From: Halorubrum salinum
GTDB lineage: Archaea > Halobacteriota > Halobacteria > Halobacteriales > Haloferacaceae
Length of the DNA: 64,000 bases
Direction: 5' to 3'
Assembly (NCBI RefSeq): GCF_024494575.1
Contig: NZ_JANHDO010000003.1
Coordinates: 310,001-374,000 of the forward strand
Under the pieces are notes generated by a model that was not told the origin of the DNA, searched no databases, and saw only the letters and a list, made by a program, of their open reading frames with translations. Positions 17,351 through 25,064 of this stretch are shown here, piece after piece. Each line of letters starts with the position of its first letter. Position 1 is the first letter of the stretch. Position numbers and translations under genes: made by a program.

Positions 17351-18622
17351 CTACGCCCGCCGCAGCGCGACCACGGTGAGCGCCCCGAGTCCGGCGACGA
17401 CGCCGAGCACGGAGAACAGCACGGCGCTCGTCGCGTTCGTGAGCACGAAGCCGGCGATCGACGCGCCGAGCGCTCCGACGCCGAACATCGCGAGGTACGT
17501 GAACCCGTAGGAGAGCCCCTGCACTTCGTCGGGGGCCTCTTCCGAGACGACCACCTGATAGATCGGGGCGGTACCGTAGACGAAAAAGCCGAGGAGGAGA
17601 CAGATTCCGACGAGCGGAACGGTTCCCACCTCGCGAACGAGCGGGAACGAGAGCGCGAGCACGGAAAGCGCCGCGAAGAAGCCGAGGAAGGCCGTGCGGC
17701 TCGGGACGCGATCGGTCAGGCGTCCCCCGACGTACTGGCCGCCGATCCCGACGGTCAAGAGCGCGGTGTAAACGTACTGGGAGGGCTGGACCGTCTGTCC
17801 GAGCAGTTCGACGGGAGCGAGCGCCGGCGACTCCGCGAGCACGTCGGGGAGGAACGTCAACAGCCCGCGATAGTACACCCCGTACAGCAGCACCGCGACG
17901 AACGCGACGGTGAACGCCGTCCCGAACAGCGCGCGAGACGACGTGGCCATCTGTCGGAGTTCGGCGGCGATAGACACCGGGGTCTCGTCCGAGTCGTCGC
18001 CGACCGGATCGGGTTCGTCTGTGCCGTTACCCGACTCGCCACCGTCCGCTGCCGTGCCGTCGGTCTCGCCGCCGACGTCGAACTCGATCTGCGTCCCGGC
18101 CACGCCGACGGCGACCGCGACGACCGAGAGCACGCCGGCCGTGAGCCGCCAGTCGACGAACATCAGGAGCAGCGCCGTGAGGAGCGGTCCGAAGGCGGTT
18201 CCGACGTTTCCGCCCACGCCGTGGTACGCGAACACGGTCCCGCGAGCGTCGGCCGTCCGGCTGATGAGAGAGAGGCCGGCGGGGTGATAGACGCTCGCGA
18301 AACACCCCCACAACAGCACGGCTGCTCCGAGCGTGAGCGGTCCCTGCGCGAGCGCGACGACGCCGAACCCGATCCCCATCCCGACGACGGCCCCCGATAT
18401 CAGCCGCCGCGCGTCGAGGCGGTCCGAGAGCACGCCGCTCACCGGAGCACCGACGCCGATGACGCCGTAGCCGACGCTCACGACCGCACCGATGACCGCG
18501 GCAGATACGCCGAACTCCGCCATCCAGAGGCCGACGAAGAGCGGAATCGAGAGTTCGTACGTATGAAATAGCCCGTGTGCGAGGGCGGTGAACTGCACGA
18601 GCGCGCGGTCGTTTTCGTTCAT
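17351..18622 (-). CDS. Major facilitator superfamily transporter
   Basis: A 423-residue protein with about twelve hydrophobic segments in two halves and a hydrophilic acidic central loop (about residues 195-230, Asp/Glu-rich), as in MFS carriers. A typical loop motif after the second helix reads GVLSDRLDARRL, close to the MFS G-x3-D-R-x-G-R-R consensus; a second, GGRLTDRVPSR, follows helix 8. The substrate is unknown. Location between a CoA-transferase and an IclR regulator suggests an organic acid. Start ATG 18622 is preferred over GTG 18637 because a TATA-like sequence lies 24-34 bases upstream. Confidence 0.88.
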   Translation of the reverse strand: MNENDRALVQFTALAHGLFHTYELSIPLFVGLWMAEFGVSAAVIGAVVSVGYGVIGVGAPVSGVLSDRLDARRLISGAVVGMGIGFGVVALAQGPLTLGAAVLLWGCFASVYHPAGLSLISRTADARGTVFAYHGVGGNVGTAFGPLLTALLLMFVDWRLTAGVLSVVAVAVGVAGTQIEFDVGGETDGTAADGGESGNGTDEPDPVGDDSDETPVSIAAELRQMATSSRALFGTAFTVAFVAVLLYGVYYRGLLTFLPDVLAESPALAPVELLGQTVQPSQYVYTALLTVGIGGQYVGGRLTDRVPSRTAFLGFFAALSVLALSFPLVREVGTVPLVGICLLLGFFVYGTAPIYQVVVSEEAPDEVQGLSYGFTYLAMFGVGALGASIAGFVLTNATSAVLFSVLGVVAGLGALTVVALRRA

Positions 18623-18645
18623 TGATCGAACGTCCACAAAGCAGG

Positions 18646-18656
18646 TAAATAAAATT
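18646..18656 (-). promoter_or_regulatory. TATA box of the MFS transporter gene
   Basis: On the minus strand AATTTTATTTA sits 24-34 bases before the ATG at 18622. Confidence 0.55.
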
Positions 18657-18726
18657 CAGGGCAGTGCCAAGACGTCGCCGGTCCGACCGCGGCGCGTGCC
18701 CCGCTCCGACGTGGTTCGAGGCCGGC

Positions 18727-19488
18727 TTACACGGAGTGTTCGATGTACAGTTCCAGCTCGTTCACCGCGCCGAGGATGCGCTCTGGAAGCACCTCGGTGA
18801 ACCGGTCGTCGGTGATTCGACTCGCCGGACCGGCGACGCTCAACGCACCTATCACCTCGCCGTCGGCCGTGACGGGGGCACCGACCGCGTGAACGCCCGC
18901 CGTCGTCTCCTGTCGGTTGAACGCGTACCCGCGGTCTCGGACACGTTCCAGTTCCTCGAATAGCTCTTCACGGGTGACGCTGCCGCCGTGGACGCCGTCG
19001 AGTCCGCGGGCGTCGATGATCGATTCCACGCGGTCCCGGTCGTAGTTCGAGAGGATCGCCTTCCCGGCCGCGCTCGTGTGGAGCGGCCCGCGCTTGCCCA
19101 CGTGTGCGCCGGTCTGGACCGCGCTCTGTCCCACCTCCGTGTAGAGGTACACCCGCTCTCCGTTCTCCTCCACGAGGAACTGCGCGCGCTCGCCCGTCTC
19201 GTCCGCGAGCGCGTCGACTTTCTCTTTGATCATCGGATACGCGGTCACGCGCCGCTGTATCTGCCCGCCGACCGTGAGAAACTGGAGACCGAGCGCGTAG
19301 ACGTCACCGTCGTGAACCACGTAACCGTGCTTCTTGAGCGTCGTGAGGTGTCGGTGGACCGTGCTCGGCGCTAATTCTATATGCTCGGATAATTCGGCGA
19401 TCGTCATGCCGTCGGTGCCGCGCAGCACTTCGACGATCTGCAACGACGTTTCAGTCGTTTTGGCGACCGATTTGGGCGTGTTTTCCAT
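18727..19488 (-). CDS. IclR-family transcriptional regulator
   Basis: A 253-residue regulator. Residues ~10-70 form a winged helix-turn-helix (LSEHIELAPSTVHRHL is the recognition region). From about 80 to the end is the IclR effector-binding GAF-like domain (GKRGPLHTSAAGKAILS, ending in ALSVAGPASRI). IclR proteins in haloarchaea control catabolism of small organic acids or sugars and bind a pathway metabolite. Its neighbours (CoA-transferase, MFS carrier, glycerate kinase, LarA-like protein) are the likely targets. Palindromes at 21294-21303, 19720-19747 and 22761-22773 are candidate sites, untested. Confidence 0.93.
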   Translation of the reverse strand: MENTPKSVAKTTETSLQIVEVLRGTDGMTIAELSEHIELAPSTVHRHLTTLKKHGYVVHDGDVYALGLQFLTVGGQIQRRVTAYPMIKEKVDALADETGERAQFLVEENGERVYLYTEVGQSAVQTGAHVGKRGPLHTSAAGKAILSNYDRDRVESIIDARGLDGVHGGSVTREELFEELERVRDRGYAFNRQETTAGVHAVGAPVTADGEVIGALSVAGPASRITDDRFTEVLPERILGAVNELELYIEHSV

Positions 19489-19897
19489 GCCCGTCCTATC
19501 GTTAGTGGATACTTAACTTCCCGGTAACTCGGAGAGTACGCAATTATTCGGCACGTGTGCGACCCAGTGTCGCCGATAAGACGGATACGAGAGCGGCAAG
19601 TCCGAGTATACAGAATTTTGTAGAGTAGATCACGTCTCGTTGGCGGTGAGTCGCGAACCGTCCGGCGGCGTGTCGAACGCGGGCCGCCGAAACGGGCCAT
19701 CTCCCTTCGCGGTGGGTTCGAAATTACAGACGTACTGTTGTAATTTCTCCGCGGTTCTATCGACGGGACGGTCAGACACGGCCACCGGCTGTCCGACGAG
19801 TTCGCGACGCTAACGGGCGGCCGAGATGGCGTTTCGACATGTGGGATTTCACCTCCAGCGAAAGAATAAAACGCTCGCCGGGGACCTCAGACGGCAG
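19489..19897. other. 409-base region upstream of the IclR gene
   Basis: There is no gene I can support between the IclR start and the end of the glycerate kinase gene. It contains AT-rich patches near 19540 and 19605-19620 and a perfect 9-bp inverted repeat at 19720-19747. Confidence 0.6.
19720..19747. repeat. Perfect inverted repeat GAAATTACA-N10-TGTAATTTC
   Basis: Two 9-base arms (19720-19728 and 19739-19747) match perfectly across a 10-base spacer. The AT-rich arms stand out in this GC-rich genome. It could be an operator, or a hairpin ending the minus-strand glycerate kinase transcript. Confidence 0.75.
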
Positions 19898-21256
19898 TTA
19901 CTCGGTGACGACGAGCACTCTGAGATCGTTGACGTTGGTTCCGGTCACGCCCGAGACGAGGAGCGCGCCGCGCTCGTCGAGGTACGGGTACACGTCGTTA
20001 TCGGCGAGCGCGGCGGTCGCCTCGCGCGCGTCCTCGCTGCTCGCTACGGTCTCTCCGGTGACGAGCGCCCCTGCGGCGTCCGTCGCACCGTCGATACCGT
20101 CGGTGTCGATGGCACCGAGGACGACCCCGTCGGGCAGATCGAGCGCGGCGCTCACCGCGAACTCCTGGTTCGGTCCGCCGGTCCCGTCACCGCGAACCGT
20201 CACCGTCGTCTCGCCGCCGGAGAGGACGACGGCCGGCGGGTCGACCGGATTCCCCGTTATCTGTGCCTCCTCCGCGAGCGCGACGTGCGTCTTCGCGGCC
20301 TCGCGTGCCTCCCCACGGACCGACCGCGAGAGGATCAGCGACTCGTAGCCGGCGTCGTTACACGCCGCGGCCGCGGCCGAGAGCGCCGTGAACCCGTCGG
20401 CGAGGATGTGCACGGACACGCGGTCGAACGCCGCCGATGCGGCGTTGCCCGGCCCCGAGTCGTCCGTCGCACCAGTCTTCGATTCGAGGTATTCGACGAC
20501 TGCGCTCGGCGCGTCGACGTCGTAGTCGCCGAGGACGTCCAGAGCGTCGGCGGCGGTCGTCGGGTTCGGCGACAGCGGGCCGCTGGCGACGACGGCGGGA
20601 TCGTCCGAGGTTACGTCACTGAACACGAGACCGATCGCCGTCGCCGGGGCGAGCGCGGCGGCCAGACCGCCGCCCTTGACGTCCGAGACGGCGCGTCGGA
20701 CCGTGTTGATCGCTTCGATCGGCGCTCCGCTCCGGAGCAGCGAGTCGGTGAGGTCGGTGAGTGCCTCGAGGCCGATGTCGCCGCTCGGAGCGGTGAGAAG
20801 CGCACTTCCGCCGCCGCTGACCGCGACGAGCGCGAGCGTGTCCGCGTCGCATTCGCGGGCGCGGTCGAGGAGCCGGCGCGCGCCGGTCACGTTCGACTCG
20901 CTCGGAAGCGGGTGGGTACCCTCGACCATCTCGACGGGCCCCGCCGGTGCCGGGTCGTCGGTGACGACGACGCCGCCGTCGATGCGGTCGCCGAGCCGAT
21001 CGTGGAGCGCGGCCGCGACCCGGCCGGCGGCGTTGCCGCCGCCGAACACGAGCAGTTCGTCGTACCCTGAGAGGTCGACGGTCTGGTCGGCAACGCGGAG
21101 CGTCTCACCGTCGAGCGTCACGTCTTCCGCGATCACCGACCGGGGATGCGCCGCGTCGACGCCGGCTTCGAGCGCGTCGAGCGCGACTCGGCGGGGCTCT
21201 TCCCCGTGTCCTTCGGTGTCACTGTCGTCGCCGCCGACGTCGTCGCGGTCGAACAT
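19898..21256 (-). CDS. Glycerate 2-kinase, MOFRL family (TtuD/GckA type)
   Basis: A 452-residue protein with the two-domain structure of MOFRL glycerate kinases. The N-terminal domain contains FGGGNAAGR and VSGGGSALL; the C-terminal MOFRL domain contains SGGETTVTVRGDGTGG, DTDGIDGATDAAGA and TGTNVNDL. These enzymes phosphorylate D-glycerate to 2-phosphoglycerate; the homologue in tartrate operons was named TtuD (earlier called hydroxypyruvate reductase). With the TtuC-like dehydrogenase at 6961 it could complete tartrate to glycolysis. It is divergent from the LarA-like gene across a 102-base promoter region with its own TATA box and a palindrome. Confidence 0.92.
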   Translation of the reverse strand: MFDRDDVGGDDSDTEGHGEEPRRVALDALEAGVDAAHPRSVIAEDVTLDGETLRVADQTVDLSGYDELLVFGGGNAAGRVAAALHDRLGDRIDGGVVVTDDPAPAGPVEMVEGTHPLPSESNVTGARRLLDRARECDADTLALVAVSGGGSALLTAPSGDIGLEALTDLTDSLLRSGAPIEAINTVRRAVSDVKGGGLAAALAPATAIGLVFSDVTSDDPAVVASGPLSPNPTTAADALDVLGDYDVDAPSAVVEYLESKTGATDDSGPGNAASAAFDRVSVHILADGFTALSAAAAACNDAGYESLILSRSVRGEAREAAKTHVALAEEAQITGNPVDPPAVVLSGGETTVTVRGDGTGGPNQEFAVSAALDLPDGVVLGAIDTDGIDGATDAAGALVTGETVASSEDAREATAALADNDVYPYLDERGALLVSGVTGTNVNDLRVLVVTE

Positions 21257-21279
21257 ACGAGCACTTCCGCGGGTCTCCT

Positions 21280-21287
21280 CATAAACG
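21280..21287 (-). promoter_or_regulatory. TATA box of the glycerate kinase gene
   Basis: On the minus strand CGTTTATG lies 24-31 bases before the ATG at 21256. Confidence 0.55.
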
Positions 21288-21293
21288 TTGACC

Positions 21294-21303
21294 CTCGTAC
21301 GAG
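21294..21303. promoter_or_regulatory. Palindrome CTCGTACGAG in the divergent glycerate kinase/larA-like promoter
   Basis: A perfect 10-bp palindrome sits between the two divergent TATA elements. Its position suits an operator that would control both genes, possibly for the nearby IclR protein. Confidence 0.45.
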
Positions 21304-21328
21304 TGTCGCCGTCCGGTGAGGCCCCCAC

Positions 21329-21335
21329 GCTTATG
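21329..21335 (+). promoter_or_regulatory. TATA-like element of the larA-like gene
   Basis: CGCTTAT lies about 24-30 bases before the ATG at 21359. Confidence 0.4.
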
Positions 21336-21358
21336 TCGACCGCGTCGGAGTCGTATCC

Positions 21359-22708
21359 ATGGACACACTCGACGACCTCGTCGTGCCCGAAGCGACCGTC
21401 CTCGAAGCCTGCGGCGATACCCCGCTGCCGGAGTTCGGACTGATAGAGCGCGTCTGGAACACCGACCCCATACCGAGCGACCGCGTCGAGTCGGCCGCGG
21501 CCGAGGCGGTCGAATCGCTCGACTTCGACGACGTGCCAGAGGGAGGTGAGGTCGCCGTCGGTGCCGGAAGCCGCGGGATCGCGAACCTCTCCTCTATCGT
21601 ACGGGGCGTCGTCGGGGCGGTTCGGGACGCGGGATACGACCCGTTCGTGTTTCCGGCCATGGGGAGCCACGGCGGTGCGACGGGCGAGGGACAACGCGAG
21701 ATGCTCGAATCGCTCGGCGTCACGGAGGACGCGATCGGCTGTGAGATCCGGTCGAGCATGGAGGTCGTCCGCGTCGGCGAGACCGACGACCGGGGCGTTC
21801 CCGTGTACGCCGACGCGAACGCGGCCGCGGCCGACGCCATCGTGCCCGTCAACCGGGTGAAACCCCACACCGACTACGACGGGCCCGTCGAGAGCGGCCT
21901 CTCGAAGATGCTCGTGATCGGGATGGGGAAACAGCGCGGCGCGAAGACGGCACACGAGTGGGCGATAGACTGGAGCTTCCGGAACATGATCCCGGAGATC
22001 ACGGGGAAACTGCTCGCCGAGCTGCCGGTCGCGGGCGGGGTGGCTATCGTCGAAGACCAGTTCGACGACACGGCGCTGATCGAGGGCGTCCCCCCGTCCG
22101 GCTTTCTGGATCGGGAGGCAGAGCTGTTAGAACGCGCCTACGACCTCCTGCCGACCGTTCCCTTCGACGACGTGGACGTGCTCGTCCTCGACCGGCAGGG
22201 AAAAGACGTCAGCGGACAGGGTATGGACACGAACGTGATCGGTCGGCGACCGTTCGCGATCAACGAGCCCGCCCCCGAGCGCCCCGACATCAAGCGCATC
22301 TTCGTCCGGGGACTGACAGAGACCACCCACGGGAACGCGATGGGGATGGGGTCCGCGGACTTCGTCCATCGCGACCTCGCCGCCGAACTCGACAGTTCGA
22401 CCTCGCTCATCAACGCGATCACGGCGAGCACGACGCGGGGCGTCCGCCTCCCGCCGGTCGTGGAGACCGACCGCGCGGGCCTCGTCGCGTCGCTGTCGAC
22501 GGTCGGCGTCGTCGACCCCGAGACGGTGCGGGTGCTCAGAGCCACGGACACGATGCGGCTCGATCGGCTGTACGCGTCGCCCGCGCTCGTCGAGGCGGCC
22601 CGCGACCGCGCCGACCTGCGAGTCGTCGCCGAGCCGACGCCGATCGAGTTCGACGGCGGGGCGTTCGCGGCACCGACCCCGCACGAGACGGGCGACGTCG
22701 ACACCTGA
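21359..22708 (+). CDS. LarA-like nickel-pincer 2-hydroxyacid racemase/epimerase (DUF2088)
   Basis: A 449-residue protein of the lactate racemase (LarA) family. Histidines and a lysine fall where LarA places its cofactor and catalytic residues: H104 (SHGG), H170 (KPHT), K183 (LSKM) and H199 (TAHEW), close to the numbering of the Lactobacillus enzyme (108, 174, 184, 200). Family enzymes racemise lactate, malate or other 2-hydroxyacids using the NPN nickel cofactor, which needs LarB, LarC and LarE; none of these is in the window. It is divergent from the glycerate kinase. A role interconverting D- and L-forms for the FAD dehydrogenase or the malate/tartrate-type dehydrogenase is my inference. 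Confidence 0.85.
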   Translation: MDTLDDLVVPEATVLEACGDTPLPEFGLIERVWNTDPIPSDRVESAAAEAVESLDFDDVPEGGEVAVGAGSRGIANLSSIVRGVVGAVRDAGYDPFVFPAMGSHGGATGEGQREMLESLGVTEDAIGCEIRSSMEVVRVGETDDRGVPVYADANAAAADAIVPVNRVKPHTDYDGPVESGLSKMLVIGMGKQRGAKTAHEWAIDWSFRNMIPEITGKLLAELPVAGGVAIVEDQFDDTALIEGVPPSGFLDREAELLERAYDLLPTVPFDDVDVLVLDRQGKDVSGQGMDTNVIGRRPFAINEPAPERPDIKRIFVRGLTETTHGNAMGMGSADFVHRDLAAELDSSTSLINAITASTTRGVRLPPVVETDRAGLVASLSTVGVVDPETVRVLRATDTMRLDRLYASPALVEAARDRADLRVVAEPTPIEFDGGAFAAPTPHETGDVDT

Positions 22709-22760
22709 GTTCGGGGGAGATCCGAACGCCCGTCGCCCTCGGACCGTGCAAAAGTATCAG

Positions 22761-22773
22761 AATACAATGTATT
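22761..22773. repeat. Inverted repeat AATAC-AAT-GTATT upstream of the SDR gene
   Basis: Perfect 5-base arms around a 3-base spacer lie just before an AT-rich stretch (ATTATTTAAAA) and about 113 bases ahead of the SDR start. This resembles an operator next to a TATA region and implies a leader of about 80 bases. Confidence 0.5.
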
Positions 22774-22885
22774 ATTTAAAACTGAGTAGTATGGCTCACG
22801 TGCGGCCGTCGGGGGCGGTGAGGTGCGGAGCCGATTTGCCTGTATGGAAACGCTTTCCCGCCCAACTCCAGACAGTTGAATCGAC

Positions 22886-23674
22886 ATGGATCTAGCTATC
22901 GACGGCAACGCGGCGCTCGTCACCGCGTCGTCAAGCGGACTCGGCAAGGCGTCGGCGAAGGCGCTCGCTCGTGAGGGGGCAGACGTCGTGATCAACGGTC
23001 GCGACGAGGATCGACTCGCCGACGCCCTCGAAGAGATCGAGGCCGTCGCATCGGGCGAAGTCGTCGCGCAGTCGGGCGATCTGACTGACCCTGACGACAT
23101 CGAAACGCTCGTGGAGCGGACCGTCGACGAGTTCGGGACCATCGACCACCTCGTCACCAGTGCGGGCGGTCCGCCGTCGGGCGCGTTCCTCGACACCGAC
23201 GACGACGACTGGGAGGACGCCTACGAGCTGCTGGTGATGAGCGTCGTGCGGCTCGCCCGCGAGGCGGAGCCGTACCTCAGCGAGGGCGACGGCGGGACGA
23301 TCGTCACGATCACGTCGAGCAGCGTCAAGGAGGCGATCGACAGTCTCGTGCTGTCGAACTCCGTCCGCATGGGCGTCATCGGTCTCGAAAAGACGCTCTC
23401 GAAGGAGTTCGCACCGGATGTCCGAGCGAACGCCGTGCTCCCCGGTTCACACGAGACCTCTCGGATCGAGAACCTCGTCAACGCCGCGCTCGAACGCGGC
23501 GAGTACGACTCCTACGAGGAGGGACTCGACGAGTGGGCACAGAATCCGCTCGAACGCGTCGGCGACCCGATGGAACTCGGCAACACCGTCGCGTTCCTCT
23601 CCTCGCCGAAGTCGGGATACATCAACGGTGCCGCCCTTCCCATCGACGGCGGCTCGACGCAGTCGAACCTCTAG
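22886..23674 (+). CDS. Short-chain dehydrogenase/reductase-fold protein lacking the usual Tyr-Lys pair
   Basis: A 262-residue SDR. The nucleotide-binding loop is present (TASSSGLGKA near residue 13) and an NNAG-like segment reads TSAGG near 91. The strand ending in ITSSS (142-146) supplies the usual serine. The position of the catalytic tyrosine holds S157 and that of the lysine holds R161 (LSNSVRMGVIGL). A divergent SDR branch annotated as 3-oxoacyl-ACP reductase shares this LSN..R pattern. It probably binds NAD(P), but the redox chemistry is doubtful. It is transcribed alone after the LarA-like gene. Confidence 0.85.
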   Translation: MDLAIDGNAALVTASSSGLGKASAKALAREGADVVINGRDEDRLADALEEIEAVASGEVVAQSGDLTDPDDIETLVERTVDEFGTIDHLVTSAGGPPSGAFLDTDDDDWEDAYELLVMSVVRLAREAEPYLSEGDGGTIVTITSSSVKEAIDSLVLSNSVRMGVIGLEKTLSKEFAPDVRANAVLPGSHETSRIENLVNAALERGEYDSYEEGLDEWAQNPLERVGDPMELGNTVAFLSSPKSGYINGAALPIDGGSTQSNL

Positions 23675-23840
23675 CGGGCGCGGTCGACCGCGTCTTCGGA
23701 CACCGCCCTGAACCGTTTTTGACAGCCGATCGCGAACGGCCGAACGCGACACGATCGCACACCAGCCTATCCGCTACCGGTTTTATTACTGAAATGGTAG
23801 TATTGTGCTAACATATCATATTTTGTATCGTATTTGTCGA

Positions 23841-24614
23841 TCACTCGAACGACGGATCGCGCTTCTCTAAGAACGCCTGCATTCCCTCACGCTGGTCGTG
23901 CGTGCCGAACAGCCCCGACCACGCGCGGCGTTCCACGGCGAGCCCCGCCGCGGTCGGGCCGTCGCCGGCGGCGTTCAGCGCCTCTTTCGCGGCTCGCATC
24001 GCCGTCGCCGACTGTGCGGCCAGCGTGTCCGCCAGTTCGTCGACTCGGGCGTCGAACGCCTCGTCGGCGACGACCTCGCCGACGAGCCCGCACTCGGCGG
24101 CCGCGTCGGCGTCGATCCGCTCGCCGAGGAAGATCAGGCGGCGCGCCGTCTCGTCGCCGACGAGCGCCGGAAGCCGCTGGGTGCCGCCCCACCCCGGGAT
24201 GATCCCGAGGTCGATCTCGGTCTGTCCGAATACGGCGCTGTCGGCGGCGATCCGGAGGTCGCAGGCGAGCGCGAGCTCGCAGCCCCCCCCGAGCGCGTAG
24301 CCGTCGACCGCGGCGATCACGGGCGCGGGGAACGACTCGATCGTGTCGGCGACGCGGTGGCCGAGTTCGGCGTACGCCTGCGCCTCCGGCGTCGACAGGT
24401 CGACCATGTACGAGATGTCCGCGCCCGCGACGAACGCCTTTTCGCCCGCACCGGCGAGGACCACCGCCCGAGCGTCTTCGGCCGCGGCCTCCGCGAGCCC
24501 CGCTTCGATCGCTTCCAGCGTGTCGACGGTGAGGGCGTTGAGCTGATCCGGGCGGTCGACGGTCAGCGTCGCGACGCCGTCCTCGACGGTGAGCGTGATA
24601 GTGTCCCACGTCAT
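23841..24614 (-). CDS. Enoyl-CoA hydratase/isomerase (crotonase) family protein
   Basis: A 257-residue crotonase with the FVAGADISYM and ALGGGCELALACD segments that form the oxyanion hole and CoA site. The first catalytic glutamate is present (E133 in FGQTEIDLG), followed by IPGWGGTQRL. The second glutamate position falls in ETARRLIFLG and is Arg, the reverse of the crotonase at 6069-6851. Likely reactions include hydration or isomerisation of a short-chain enoyl-CoA. It is convergent with the SDR gene across an AT-rich gap (23771-23837) and is the last gene of the catabolic region. Confidence 0.88.
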   Translation of the reverse strand: MTWDTITLTVEDGVATLTVDRPDQLNALTVDTLEAIEAGLAEAAAEDARAVVLAGAGEKAFVAGADISYMVDLSTPEAQAYAELGHRVADTIESFPAPVIAAVDGYALGGGCELALACDLRIAADSAVFGQTEIDLGIIPGWGGTQRLPALVGDETARRLIFLGERIDADAAAECGLVGEVVADEAFDARVDELADTLAAQSATAMRAAKEALNAAGDGPTAAGLAVERRAWSGLFGTHDQREGMQAFLEKRDPSFE

Positions 24615-24724
24615 ACCTGAGGCTCATGGCGGAGCGTGAAAACCGTTCGCCAGTCGGAACCCCGAGGCGGACGGGGTGGCGCTCGGTCCGTTCCGGTGTG
24701 GTCGTCTCCACGCCGTGTTCGGTC

Positions 24725-24946
24725 TCAGAGTTCCTCGCGGCTGTCGATCTCGCTGTAGATGAACCACGCGGCCGTGTACGCGCCGATGAAGAGCAGGTAC
24801 CCGAACACGAGGCCGACGAGCTGTCGGGAGCCGATCCCCCCCGGAAGCGTTCGCGAGAGTATCGTCAGCGCGACGGCGAACACGACGAGCGAGAACACTC
24901 CGGAGAGGGCATACACGCCGAGATCAGAGGTGAGACGGTCGCGCAC
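24725..24946 (-). CDS. Small membrane protein with two predicted helices
   Basis: A 73-residue protein from a GTG start at 24946. Two hydrophobic segments are visible (about 12-30 and 38-63), joined by a short Gly-rich loop (TLPGGIGSRQL), and it ends in a charged tail. I do not recognise a family. It is divergent from aroC. The start is uncertain: an in-frame extension reaches further upstream, but it runs into the aroC promoter and coding region. It is probably a haloarchaeal integral membrane protein of unknown role. Confidence 0.6.
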   Translation of the reverse strand: MRDRLTSDLGVYALSGVFSLVVFAVALTILSRTLPGGIGSRQLVGLVFGYLLFIGAYTAAWFIYSEIDSREEL

Positions 24947-25035
24947 GCTTCGGTCAACGGAGCCGACTAATAAACAGTCACCGGTCGCTCCGTCTCGACC
25001 GCGCGGACTCGCCCGTCCCTGTGCGGATTGCAACC

Positions 25036-25043
25036 CATATATG
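25036..25043 (+). promoter_or_regulatory. TATA box of aroC
   Basis: CATATATG lies 22-29 bases before the ATG at 25065 and supports that start. Confidence 0.55.
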
Positions 25044-25064
25044 CCCCCGGGCACACGTGGGAGT

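Noticed and set aside
17288-18571. A 427-residue plus-strand frame opposite the MFS gene
   Set aside because: It is antisense to a gene with twelve membrane segments and a good promoter, and its product has only charged low-complexity sequence.
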